Assembly: GCF_037652055.1 (NCBI RefSeq)
Contig: NZ_JBBKAH010000009.1
Location: 1-64,000, forward strand
Origin: Pelagibius sp037652055
Lineage (GTDB): Bacteria; Pseudomonadota; Alphaproteobacteria; Kiloniellales; Kiloniellaceae
Length of the DNA stretch: 64,000 nt
Direction of reading: 5' to 3'
This document shows, in pieces, positions 8,831 to 16,723 of this stretch. The position numbers were made by a program, and so were the translations under genes. Each line of letters begins with the position of its first letter. The stretch's first letter is position 1. The notes beneath the pieces were generated by a model. That model had not been told where the DNA came from. It did no database searches and saw only the letters and a list, made by a program, of their open reading frames with translations.

Positions 8831-9427
8831 ATGGCGGAAGCAAGTATTATCGAACAGCGGATCGCGGTGGAGCAGCCGGGCAAGCTGCAGAGCCCCGACG
8901 GCGTTCTCGACTGCGAGATCGTCACCCTGTCGCGGCGCGGTGCCCAGGTGCGCCTGAGCGAGCCCCTCGCCGCGGAGCCGCGCGAGCTGTTCCTGTCGAT
9001 CAGCGGCTTCGGCCAGCTGGCGTGCCGCGTGATGAGCCGCGACGGCGACACTGCGGAACTGCGCTTCCTCGGCGACCCCGAGACCCAGGACGCGGTGTTC
9101 CAGGAAATCCTCGCCCACGTCGGCGACGAGGAGGGGCGGCGGCGCTATCTCCGGCGGTCGGTGCTGTGGCCGGGCACCCTGAAGTGGGGCAAGGGCCAGA
9201 TGGACTGCACCATCCTCAACATGTCGCTGGGCGGCGCCAAGGTGGCGTTGAGCCAGGAACGCGCCTGCAGCGGCGGCGTCACCCTGTACGGCGACCGCTT
9301 CGAAGGGCTGCCGGCCACGGTGGTGTGGCAGCGCGGCCGCGTCGTCGGCCTGCAGTTCAAGCAGGCGCCGGGCGAGGTGGCCCGCGTGCTGGGCAACGTG
9401 CTGCCGGCGATCAGGGTCTCTGCGTAA
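8831..9427 (+). CDS. Tandem PilZ-domain protein
   Basis: A soluble 198-residue protein with two PilZ-like halves. The second half (about 100-195) has RRYLRR followed by NMSLGG, fitting the RxxxR and D/NxSxxG cyclic-di-GMP binding motifs. The first half (about 1-95) has the same fold pattern (QRIAVEQPGKL...TLSRRGAQVRL) but T in place of D/N and a weak arginine motif, so it is probably non-binding. The ATG at 8831 starts exactly at the first PilZ strand; upstream codons look non-coding. It is monocistronic and ends at a REP-like element. A role in cyclic-di-GMP-dependent motility or envelope control is inferred. Confidence 0.82.
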   Translation: MAEASIIEQRIAVEQPGKLQSPDGVLDCEIVTLSRRGAQVRLSEPLAAEPRELFLSISGFGQLACRVMSRDGDTAELRFLGDPETQDAVFQEILAHVGDEEGRRRYLRRSVLWPGTLKWGKGQMDCTILNMSLGGAKVALSQERACSGGVTLYGDRFEGLPATVVWQRGRVVGLQFKQAPGEVARVLGNVLPAIRVSA

Positions 9428-9437
9428 GCTTGCGTCC

Positions 9438-9553
9438 CCGTCCTTGGAGATGCCCGCTGCGCGGGCTCCTCAGGATGAGGACCTTGTGTGAATCCGATAT
9501 CCAAGCTTCATCCTGAAGAGCGGATCATGAGGACCGCGTCTCGAAGGAAGAGG
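9438..9553. repeat. REP-like bipartite repeat A (3' side of GIY-YIG gene)
   Basis: Contains ccgtccttggagatgcccgc, gcgggctcctcaggatgagg, a short spacer, then the inverted half catcctgaagagcgg and gaccgcgtctcgaagga. It is one of the head-to-head element family also seen at 9871, 12279, 30149, 38586 and 46069. It fills the gap between the PilZ gene and the stop of the GIY-YIG gene, ending 3 bases from that stop. Confidence 0.85.
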
Positions 9554-9556
9554 CGA

Positions 9557-9844
9557 CTATCCGGACTTACGCGACGCCAGGCGCCGGATTAAGGCGAAGT
9601 CGCCCTTGATCAGGGCTTCTTTCTTGGCCCTGTTCCAACCTTTGATCTGGCGCTCGACGGCAATCGCATCGGTGAAGTTGTCAAACTCCTGGGACCACAT
9701 CAACGTCACCGGTCGCCGAGAGGAGGTGTAGCTTCGGGGGATGCCCGCATTGTGCTCGGCAATCCGTTCCTCCAGCGACTTCCTTGTGGACCCGACATAG
9801 AAACTGCCGTCGGCGCAGCGCAGCATGTAAACGAAGGCGGGCAG
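9557..9844 (-). CDS. GIY-YIG family nuclease (UPF0213-like)
   Basis: A 95-residue protein if read from CTG at 9844. It has the GIY-YIG core as VYMLRCADGSFYVGST, then LEERIAEHNAG, and the catalytic glutamate segment AVERQIKGWNRAKKEAL, close to the usual length of the single-domain group. No ATG lies before the core; the CTG is preceded by GGAGGG at six bases, so a CTG start is the best choice, while an extension to 10177 would merely translate repeat DNA. REP-like repeats flank it 3 bases downstream and 27 bases upstream, forming a compact cassette. The cellular role of this group is not established; a link to repeat mobility is my inference. Confidence 0.85.
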   Translation of the reverse strand: MPAFVYMLRCADGSFYVGSTRKSLEERIAEHNAGIPRSYTSSRRPVTLMWSQEFDNFTDAIAVERQIKGWNRAKKEALIKGDFALIRRLASRKSG

Positions 9845-9870
9845 GCCAGGCCCTCCATGGCGCCACGGCC

Positions 9871-10054
9871 CTCGTCCTTCGAGACGCCCGCTGCGCGGGC
9901 TCCTCAGGATGAGGACCTTGTTAAGGGAGGAAGCAGATTCCAGTTTTCGCTCGAGAAACTCAAGCCTCATCCTGAGGAGCGGGCCGCGAGGACCGCGTCT
10001 CGCCTGCCTACGCGACGCCGCGGCGGCGTCGCGTAGGCAAAACTTGGGGACGAG
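9871..10054. repeat. REP-like bipartite repeat B with nested hairpin (5' side of GIY-YIG gene)
   Basis: Left half ctcgtccttcgagacgcccg and ggctcctcaggatgaggacc, right half cctcatcctgaggagcggg and gaccgcgtctcg. The right end, which in other copies continues as aaggacgagg, is broken after gtctcg by a segment holding a perfect 15-bp hairpin (10006-10038); cgagg resumes at about 10051. The 368-base gap between the GIY-YIG and MFS genes holds this element and about 160 bases in which I see nothing distinct. Confidence 0.8.
10006..10038. repeat. Perfect 15-bp hairpin nested in repeat B
   Basis: GCCTACGCGACGCCG (10006-10020), loop CGG, then CGGCGTCGCGTAGGC (10024-10038). It interrupts the right end of repeat B. 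Its arm shares TACGCGACGCC with the last codons of the neighbouring GIY-YIG gene (9568-9578). Confidence 0.85.
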
Positions 10055-10212
10055 GCGTTTATCCGCAGCCACGGTCCGCGGCCTGATTGCAGCGCTGGCT
10101 CTGGCAAAGCGGCGTGATTTCAGACAAGTTGTGACGGCGTGACGCGCCCGCCGCCCGTGCAGGTCTCGGCGGGGCATCGCGGCGGTCGAAGTTCTTCAGC
10201 AAGGCGTTCAGC

Positions 10213-11400
10213 GTGGAAATCCGGTTTCCGATGTGGTTGCGCGTGGTCGACCGGCCCGGCGCGCGCGAGTTTGCCGTTCTCTCCGCGGTGGAGGCCTTCT
10301 CCCGCGCCATCATCGCCGGTGTCATCCCGCTGGAGGCCCATGCCCTGCTGGTCGAGGCGCAGACCATCAGCCTGGTCTACGCCGGCGTCGGCATTGTCGC
10401 CTTCGCCACCAGCTTCATGGTGCCGCTGCTGCTGCTGGGCGTGCGGCGCAAGTGGATCTTCTCCTTCGGCACCCTCTGCATGGTGGCCGCGCCGCTCTTG
10501 ATGCTGCTGTCCGAGGTGGTGCCCTTCGTCACCGCGCTGCAGATACGCAGTCTCGCGGTGGTCAGCGTGAACATCGCTCTCAATCTCTATATCCTGGACT
10601 ACATCCGGCGGAAGGACTTCGTCGCCAGCGAGCCGCTGCGGCTCGCCTTTCTCGGCATCTCCTGGTTCATCGGCCCGGCCTTCGGCATCTTCCTCTACAG
10701 CGAGGTCGGCCTGCTGCCGGTCTGCCTGGTGAGTGCCGGCTTCGCGCTCGCCGCGCTCGCCTACTTCTGGTATCTGCGCATCGTCGAGAGCCCGACCGTG
10801 GCGCCGGCGACGCGGCGCGCGCCGATGCCGTGGAACAACATCCGCCGCTACCTCAGCCAGCCGCGCCTGCGTCTTGCCTGGATCATTCCCTTCGGGCGCA
10901 GCACCTTCTGGACCACCTTCTTCGTCTACCCGGCGCTCTACATCGTGCAGCAGGGCGGCGACGAGGCGATCATCGCGGTGATGCTCTCGGCCGGGCAGGG
11001 GCTGCTGTTCTTCGCGCCGCTGGTCGGGCGCATCGGGCGGCGCCACGGCATCCGCCGCATCATCATCGGCGCCGCGGTGCTGAGCGGCGTGACCTCGATC
11101 GTCGCCGGCCTGCTGCAGCCGAGTCCGCTGGTCACCGCCGCGCTCTTCGTCTTCGCCGCCATCGGCGCGGCAGCGCTCGACGCGCTCGGCAACATTCCCT
11201 TCCTGCGCGCGGTGCACCACTACGAGCGTTCGGAGATGACCTCGGTGTTCCGCACCTACATCGAAGCCTCGCAGCTGCTCCCCGCCGCCGCCTACGCGGC
11301 GGTGCTGACGGTGGCGCCGCTCTCGTCGGTCTTCGTGGTGCTGGGCGTGGTGCTGCTGGTCAGCGCCTGGTACGCGCGCTACCTGCCGAAATCACTCTAG
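10213..11400 (+). CDS. Major facilitator superfamily transporter
   Basis: A 395-residue integral membrane protein with about 12 hydrophobic segments, including a first one near VLSAVEAFSRAIIAGVIPL and a central cytoplasmic loop around residues 190-215 (VESPTVAPATRRAPMPWNN). The half-repeat loop GRIGRRHGIRRIIIG (near residues 272-286) resembles the MFS motif A region. Start GTG 10213 has AAGGCG six bases upstream; ATG 10231 is the alternative. Substrate cannot be told. It stands alone, convergent with the rhomboid gene with only a few bases between stops. Confidence 0.85.
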   Translation: MEIRFPMWLRVVDRPGAREFAVLSAVEAFSRAIIAGVIPLEAHALLVEAQTISLVYAGVGIVAFATSFMVPLLLLGVRRKWIFSFGTLCMVAAPLLMLLSEVVPFVTALQIRSLAVVSVNIALNLYILDYIRRKDFVASEPLRLAFLGISWFIGPAFGIFLYSEVGLLPVCLVSAGFALAALAYFWYLRIVESPTVAPATRRAPMPWNNIRRYLSQPRLRLAWIIPFGRSTFWTTFFVYPALYIVQQGGDEAIIAVMLSAGQGLLFFAPLVGRIGRRHGIRRIIIGAAVLSGVTSIVAGLLQPSPLVTAALFVFAAIGAAALDALGNIPFLRAVHHYERSEMTSVFRTYIEASQLLPAAAYAAVLTVAPLSSVFVVLGVVLLVSAWYARYLPKSL

Positions 11401-11404
11401 AGCC

Positions 11405-12238
11405 TCAGCCCCAGGGCCCCTTGCGCCGCCCTTGCGATCCGCCGGGCGGGTCGTTGCGGCGCCGGGTCGTGGTCGCCTCGTCCGGATAATGGTCGGGGCG
11501 TCGGCGGTGCCGCTGCACCGTGCCGCCGCGCAGCACGACGCCGGTCGGCGGATCGCCCAGGCCGAACAGCGGCACCGCCTTGTAGCGGAAGACGAAGATG
11601 AGCACGGCGCCGGCGACGAAGCCGCCGATGTGCGCCCACCAGCCGACATTCTCCGCGGCCGGGCCGCCGAAGGCGGCGAAGAACTGGAAGCCGAACCAGA
11701 AGAGCAGCAGCAGCCAGGCCGGCAGGTAGAGCGGAATGAAGACGATCGGCACCAGCACCCGCGCCTTTGGATGCAGAATCAGGTAGGCGCCGAGCACGCC
11801 GGAGATCGATCCGCTGGCGCCGATCAGCGGCGCCGTTTCGGCGGGGTTGAAGGCGACCTGCGCCAGGGCCGCGGCAACGCCGCAGACCAGGTAGAACAGC
11901 AGGAAGCGGGCATGGCCCATGGCGTCCTCGACGTTGTCGCCGAAGACCCAGAGGAAGAGCATGTTGCCGGCGAGGTGCATGAAGCCGCCGTGCAGGAACT
12001 GGTATGACAAGAGCGTGACGAAGGGATCGGCCATCACCAACTCGGGCGACAGCCCGGCGCTGCCGGTCAGCACCGCGGGAATGACGCCGAGCCCGTAGAC
12101 CAGCCGCACGAAGCCTTCCTGGCCGCCGGCCATCTGGCCCAGATAGGCGAGGATGCTGACGATTAGCAGTCCGTAGGTCGTCCACGGCCGCGCCAGCAGC
12201 GTGCGCGGCGTGGTGTCGTGCAGCGGGATGAAGGGCAT
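11405..12238 (-). CDS. Rhomboid family intramembrane serine protease
   Basis: A 277-residue membrane protein. The catalytic serine lies in GASGSISG (S142) and the catalytic histidine in AHIGGF (H203); the HGGFMHLAGNMLFLWVFG segment (83-100) is the conserved region that precedes them. The C-terminal 50 residues are hydrophilic and Arg/Pro-rich. ATG 12238 was chosen because the upstream extension runs into a REP-like element. Rhomboids cleave membrane-anchored substrates within the bilayer; the target here is unknown. Confidence 0.93.
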   Translation of the reverse strand: MPFIPLHDTTPRTLLARPWTTYGLLIVSILAYLGQMAGGQEGFVRLVYGLGVIPAVLTGSAGLSPELVMADPFVTLLSYQFLHGGFMHLAGNMLFLWVFGDNVEDAMGHARFLLFYLVCGVAAALAQVAFNPAETAPLIGASGSISGVLGAYLILHPKARVLVPIVFIPLYLPAWLLLLFWFGFQFFAAFGGPAAENVGWWAHIGGFVAGAVLIFVFRYKAVPLFGLGDPPTGVVLRGGTVQRHRRRPDHYPDEATTTRRRNDPPGGSQGRRKGPWG

Positions 12239-12278
12239 GTGCCCTAGCCGGTCGCGAGAGTTGCGCGGCGGCGTCTTG

Positions 12279-12389
12279 CCTCGTCCTTCGAGACGGGCCT
12301 GCCGGCCCTCCTCAGGATGAGGCAAGACTCACACTCAATCGACCTCATGCTGAGGAGCGAGCGGGAGCGAGCGTCTCGAAGCACGAGGT
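12279..12389. repeat. REP-like bipartite repeat C
   Basis: Head-to-head element: ctcgtccttcgagacgggcc and ctcctcaggatgaggc, spacer, then gacctcatgctgaggagcga and gcgtctcgaagcacgagg. It fills most of the gap between the rhomboid start and the xthA stop, both on the minus strand. Confidence 0.85.
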
Positions 12390-12401
12390 TGATCGGCACG
12401 G

Positions 12402-13193
12402 CTAGGCCCCGTCGCGCAGGCGGCAGACCACGGGGGTGTGGTCGGAGGCCTTGGGCTCGCCGCGGGGGCCGCGGTCGACGTCGCAGGCCTCCAGCCGGTC
12501 GGCGGCCTGGGGCGACAGCAGGAAGTGGTCGATCCTGAGGCCGTGGTCGTTCTGCCAGCCGCCGCCCTGGTAGTCCCAGAAGGTGTAGAGGTGCGGCTCG
12601 GCGTGCAGCGCCCTCAAGGCGTCGGTGTAGCCGAGGTTCAACAGGGTGCGGAAGCGCTGGCGGCTTTCCGGCTGGGCCAGGGCATCGCCGGCGAAGGCGC
12701 GCGGGTCGTAGACGTCCTCGTCCTGTGGGATGACGTTGTAGTCGCCGCCCAGCACCACCGGCTCCTCGCTGGCCAGCAGTTCCTGGGCATGGGCGATGAG
12801 GCGGTCCATCCAGGCCAGCTTGTAGGGGAATTTCTCGGTCTTGATGGGGTTGCCGTTGGGCAGATAGATCGAGGCGACGCGCAGGCCCCCGATCGTCGCT
12901 TCCAGATAGCGCGCGTGATCGTCGCCGTCGTTGCCGGGCAGGCCGGTCATGACGTCCTCGATGGGCGACTTGGCGAGGATGGCGACGCCGTTATAGGTCT
13001 TCTGGCCGTGGGTGACGACGTTGTAGCCGAGATCCTCGATCTCCAGGCGCGGGAAGTTGTCGTCGATGCACTTCAGCTCCTGCAGCAGCGCGATGTCCGG
13101 CGCGGCCGATTTCAGCCACGCCAGGACGTTGGGCAGGCGCGCCTTGATGGAGTTGACGTTCCAGGTCGCAATCGTGGTGGTGGTAGCGGTCAT
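12402..13193 (-). CDS. xth: Exodeoxyribonuclease III
   Basis: AP endonuclease and 3'-5' exonuclease of base excision repair. The 263 residues show the exonuclease III signature: IATWNVNSIKAR (8-19), LLQELKC with metal-binding E39, GGDYNVIP, and the C-terminal RIDHFL and SDHTPVV with the catalytic Asp/His pair. Start ATG is followed by a short Thr-rich lead. It lies 33 bases downstream of erpA on the same strand and is probably co-transcribed with it. Confidence 0.96.
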   Translation of the reverse strand: MTATTTTIATWNVNSIKARLPNVLAWLKSAAPDIALLQELKCIDDNFPRLEIEDLGYNVVTHGQKTYNGVAILAKSPIEDVMTGLPGNDGDDHARYLEATIGGLRVASIYLPNGNPIKTEKFPYKLAWMDRLIAHAQELLASEEPVVLGGDYNVIPQDEDVYDPRAFAGDALAQPESRQRFRTLLNLGYTDALRALHAEPHLYTFWDYQGGGWQNDHGLRIDHFLLSPQAADRLEACDVDRGPRGEPKASDHTPVVCRLRDGA

Positions 13194-13226
13194 GGCCCAG
13201 TTCTTTAGGCCAGATCGCGCAGGCGA

Positions 13227-13574
13227 TCAAATCGCAAACGACGAGCCGCAGCCGCAGGAAGAGGTCGCGTTGGGGTTGGTGATCTTGAAGGCGGCGCCGC
13301 CGAGATCCTCGACGAAGTCGACCTGGGCGCCGGCCAGCAGTTCCAGCGAGGTCTCATCGACCACGGCGGTGACGCCCTCGCGCTGGAAGGTGCGGTCGTC
13401 CGGGTTCACCGTGTCGTCGAAGGAAAAGCCGTACTGGAAGCCCGAGCAGCCGCCGCCGGAGACGGAGACGCGCAGCATCAAGTCCGCCTGCCCCTCCTGC
13501 TGGATGAGGTAGGCGATCCGCTTGGCCGCCCGCGCCGAGAGGGAGAATTCCAGGGTATCCGCCGCTGTCGTCAT
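13227..13574 (-). CDS. erpA: Iron-sulfur insertion protein ErpA (A-type carrier)
   Basis: Delivers Fe-S clusters to apoproteins. The 115-residue length and the three cluster cysteines, C43 in SGGGCSGFQY and C107/C109 in SSCGCGSSF, define the HesB/IscA/ErpA family. The erpA-dgt-argS arrangement, with erpA divergent from dgt, is typical of alphaproteobacteria and favours ErpA over IscA, since no isc or suf genes adjoin it. Confidence 0.92.
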   Translation of the reverse strand: MTTAADTLEFSLSARAAKRIAYLIQQEGQADLMLRVSVSGGGCSGFQYGFSFDDTVNPDDRTFQREGVTAVVDETSLELLAGAQVDFVEDLGGAAFKITNPNATSSCGCGSSFAI

Positions 13575-13766
13575 CGCTTTTCCTTAACCACGTTCCGCCG
13601 GCCCGAAAGGCCGGGGAGACACCCAAGATGTAGGGAGTCCGGCGGGCTTGTCAAATCGGTCCCCGGAGAGGCCTGCGGCGGGGGGTGCCGAAACCCCCGA
13701 AAACCCGCCGAATGGCGCGGAAAACCGCCGTTGCGCGAAGGTCCGCAAGGCCGTAGGGTCGCGGCC

Positions 13767-14972
13767 ATGTTGCACCAACAAACGCCTCTGCCGAGTCCGC
13801 CGGCCGCCTTCGCCTGCCGGCCCGAGGAAAGCCGCGGGCGCGATTTCGCCGAGCCGGAGAGCCCGACGCGCTCCTGCTTTCAGCGCGACCGCGACCGCAT
13901 CGTCCATGCCGGGGCCTTCCGGCGCCTGAAGTACAAGACCCAGGTCTTCGTCTACCACGAGGGCGACTACTACCGCACGCGGCTGACCCACTCCATCGAG
14001 GTGGCGCAGATCGCCCGCTCGATCAGCCGGTCGCTGGGCCTCAACGAGGACCTGGCGGAGGCCATGGCGCTGGCCCACGACCTGGGCCACACCTGCTTCG
14101 GCCACGCCGGCGAGGACGCCCTGAAGGCGGCGATGAAACCTTACGGCGGCTTCGACCACAACGAGCAGACCTTCCGCGTGCTGACCCTGCTGGAGCGACG
14201 CTACGCCGAGTTCGACGGCCTCAACCTGACCTGGGAGACGCTGGAGGGCATCGTGAAGCACAACGGCCCCCTGACCGGGCCGGCGGCGCAGAAGAACGAG
14301 CCGGTGCCGGCGACCGTCGCCGCCTACTGCCGCGACAAGCGCGATCTGGAACTCGCCACCTTCGCCTCCGCCGAGGCCCAGGTGGCGGCGCTGTCCGATG
14401 ACATCGCCTACAACAACCACGATATCGACGACGGCCTCAGGGCCGGGCTGTTCTCGCTGGACGACCTGCGCGACCTGCCGCTGGTCGGCCCGGTGCTGGC
14501 CGAGGTGGCGGCGCGCTATCCCGGGCTGGAGGAGGGGCGCCTGATCCACGAGACCATCCGCCGCCTCATCGACCACATGGTCACCGACCTGCTGGCCGAG
14601 ACCCGCCGGCGCGTCGAGGCGCAGCGACCGGACAGCGCCGCGGCGGTGCGCCACCTGGCGGCGCCGCTGGTTGCCTTTTCCGACGGGATGCGCCAGAACG
14701 ACCGCGCCCTCAGATCCTTCCTCTTCGCCCGCATGTACCGGCACTACAAGGTCAACCGCATGACCACCAAGGCCCGGCGGGTGGTGCACGAACTCTTCGA
14801 GCATTACCTGGCGCGCCCCGACTGTCTGCCGGACGAGTGGCAGGTGCAGGCGCGGGACCTGCCGGAGGCGGGACGGGCCCGCCTGGTGGCGGACTACATC
14901 GCCGGCATGACCGACCGCTACGCGCTGGACGAGCACGCCAAGAATTTCGATATCCGAGTCAGGAACGCATGA
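13767..14972 (+). CDS. dgt: Deoxyguanosinetriphosphate triphosphohydrolase-like protein
   Basis: HD-domain enzyme that splits dNTPs into deoxynucleoside and triphosphate and so tunes nucleotide pools. Of 401 residues, H75 (RLTHSIEVAQ) and the AHDLGHTCFGHAGE segment (HD at 104-105) are the metal ligands, with the second-shell pattern ALSDDIAYNNHDIDDG further on. ATG 13767 was taken rather than the upstream TTG at 13731 because homologues start near this point. The stop overlaps the argS start in ATGA, so the two are translationally coupled. Confidence 0.92.
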   Translation: MLHQQTPLPSPPAAFACRPEESRGRDFAEPESPTRSCFQRDRDRIVHAGAFRRLKYKTQVFVYHEGDYYRTRLTHSIEVAQIARSISRSLGLNEDLAEAMALAHDLGHTCFGHAGEDALKAAMKPYGGFDHNEQTFRVLTLLERRYAEFDGLNLTWETLEGIVKHNGPLTGPAAQKNEPVPATVAAYCRDKRDLELATFASAEAQVAALSDDIAYNNHDIDDGLRAGLFSLDDLRDLPLVGPVLAEVAARYPGLEEGRLIHETIRRLIDHMVTDLLAETRRRVEAQRPDSAAAVRHLAAPLVAFSDGMRQNDRALRSFLFARMYRHYKVNRMTTKARRVVHELFEHYLARPDCLPDEWQVQARDLPEAGRARLVADYIAGMTDRYALDEHAKNFDIRVRNA

Positions 14973-16723
14973 ACCTTTTCAAGTACTTCAAGGACGTTGT
15001 TGTCGGCGAGCTGGAGGAAATGGCGGCCGCCGGTGCGCTGCCCTCCGGCCTCGATGTTTCGCGTGTCGCCGTCGAGCCGCCGCGCGACCGCTCCCATGGC
15101 GACCTCTCGACCAACGCCGCCATGGTGCTGGCCAAGCCGGCGGGCATGAAGCCGCGCGAGCTCGCCGAGGGACTGGTCGAGCGGCTGCGCCGCCACCCCG
15201 ACGTGACCGAGGTTGCGGTGGCCGGCCCGGGCTTCATCAATCTGCGCCTGGCGCCGGCCGTATGGTACGCGCGTCTCGGCGATATCCTCAGCGAAGGCAC
15301 CGCCTACGGCGCCAGCGACATGGGCGCGGGCCAGGCGGTGAACGTGGAGTACGTCTCGGCTAACCCGACCGGGCCGCTGACCGTCGGCCATGCCCGCGGC
15401 GCCGTGGTCGGCGACGCCCTGGCCGGCCTCTTGGCCAAGGTCGGCTTCGCGGTCACCAAGGAGTACTACATCAACGACGCCGGCGGTCAGGTCGACACGC
15501 TCGCGCGCTCGGCCTACCTGCGCTACCGCGAGGCGCTGGGCGAGGAGATCGGCGAGATCCCCGCGGGGCTCTATCCCGGCGACTACCTGAAGGACGCCGG
15601 CGCCGCGCTGGCCAGGCGCGACGGAGACAAGTGGCTCGGCAAGGACGAGGCCGCTTGGCTGCCGGCCGTGCGCCAGTTCGCCATCGATTCCATGATGGAC
15701 CTGATCCGCGATGACCTGGATTACCTCGGTGTGCATCAGGACGTCTTCTCCTCCGAGCGCAAGCTGGTCGAGGCCGGCGGCGTGGAGGAGGTGCTGAAGT
15801 TCCTGGAAGAGCGCGGCCTCGTCTACACCGGCGTGCTGGAGCCGCCCAAGGGCAAGACGCCCGAGGACTGGGAGCCGCGCCCGCAGCTGCTGTTCAAGGC
15901 GACCCAGTTCGGCGACGATATCGACCGCGCGCTGAAGAAGTCCGACGGCTCGTGGACCTACTTCGCCGGCGACATGGCCTACCACCTGGACAAGTTCCGC
16001 CGCGGCTTCGCGCTGATGATCAACGTCTGGGGCGCCGACCACGGCGGCTACATCAAGCGCATGACCTCCGGCGTCAAGGCGCTGACCGACGGCAAGGGCG
16101 ACCTGGACGTGAAGGTCTGCCAGCTGGTGAACCTGAAGCGCGGCGGCGAGCTGGTGAAGATGTCCAAGCGCTCGGGCAGTTTCGTCACCCTGCGCGAGGT
16201 TATCGAGGAGGTCGGCAAGGACGTCGTGCGATTCATCATGCTGACGCGCAAGAACGACGCGACGCTGGATTTCGACCTCGTCGAGGTGACCGAGCAGTCG
16301 CGCGACAACCCGGTCTTCTACGTGCAGTACTGCCACGCCCGCTGCCGCTCCATCCTGCGTCATGCCGAGGCGGAAATGCCGGCGGTTTCCCTGGATCCCC
16401 AGGCCCTGGCGGGGGCCGACCTGGAGCGCTTGACCGACTCGGGGGAGCTTGATCTGATCAAGCTCCTGGCGGAATGGCCCCGCCTGCTGGAAAGCGCGGC
16501 GGAAGCGCACGAACCCCACCGTGTGGCCTTCTACCTCTACGACCTGGCCGGGGCCTTTCACGGCCAGTGGAACAAGGGCAAGGACCATGCCGAACTGCGC
16601 TTCCTGCTGCCGGACGACCCGGTGCTGACGGCGGCGCGCCTGGCGCTGGTGCAGGCGGTCGCCTTCGTGGTCGCCTCGGGCCTGGAGATCTTCGGCGTTA
16701 CGCCGGTTGAGGAGTTGCGCTAG
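14969..16723 (+). CDS. argS: Arginyl-tRNA synthetase
   Basis: Charges tRNA-Arg. The 584-residue protein has the N-terminal tRNA-recognition domain, the HIGH-type motif TVGHARG (138-144) after VSANPTGPL, and KMSKRSG at 397-403. The C-terminal helical anticodon-binding domain follows with the usual FYVQYCHARC segment. The ATG overlaps the dgt stop, so the ORF extension into dgt is not used. It is followed directly by the SPOR gene. Confidence 0.98.
   Translation: MNLFKYFKDVVVGELEEMAAAGALPSGLDVSRVAVEPPRDRSHGDLSTNAAMVLAKPAGMKPRELAEGLVERLRRHPDVTEVAVAGPGFINLRLAPAVWYARLGDILSEGTAYGASDMGAGQAVNVEYVSANPTGPLTVGHARGAVVGDALAGLLAKVGFAVTKEYYINDAGGQVDTLARSAYLRYREALGEEIGEIPAGLYPGDYLKDAGAALARRDGDKWLGKDEAAWLPAVRQFAIDSMMDLIRDDLDYLGVHQDVFSSERKLVEAGGVEEVLKFLEERGLVYTGVLEPPKGKTPEDWEPRPQLLFKATQFGDDIDRALKKSDGSWTYFAGDMAYHLDKFRRGFALMINVWGADHGGYIKRMTSGVKALTDGKGDLDVKVCQLVNLKRGGELVKMSKRSGSFVTLREVIEEVGKDVVRFIMLTRKNDATLDFDLVEVTEQSRDNPVFYVQYCHARCRSILRHAEAEMPAVSLDPQALAGADLERLTDSGELDLIKLLAEWPRLLESAAEAHEPHRVAFYLYDLAGAFHGQWNKGKDHAELRFLLPDDPVLTAARLALVQAVAFVVASGLEIFGVTPVEELR

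Noticed and set aside
9845..10177. N-terminal extension of the GIY-YIG protein to 206 residues
   Set aside because: The extension translates repeat B and its nested hairpin in frame; the protein family starts just before VYML, and a ribosome site precedes the CTG.
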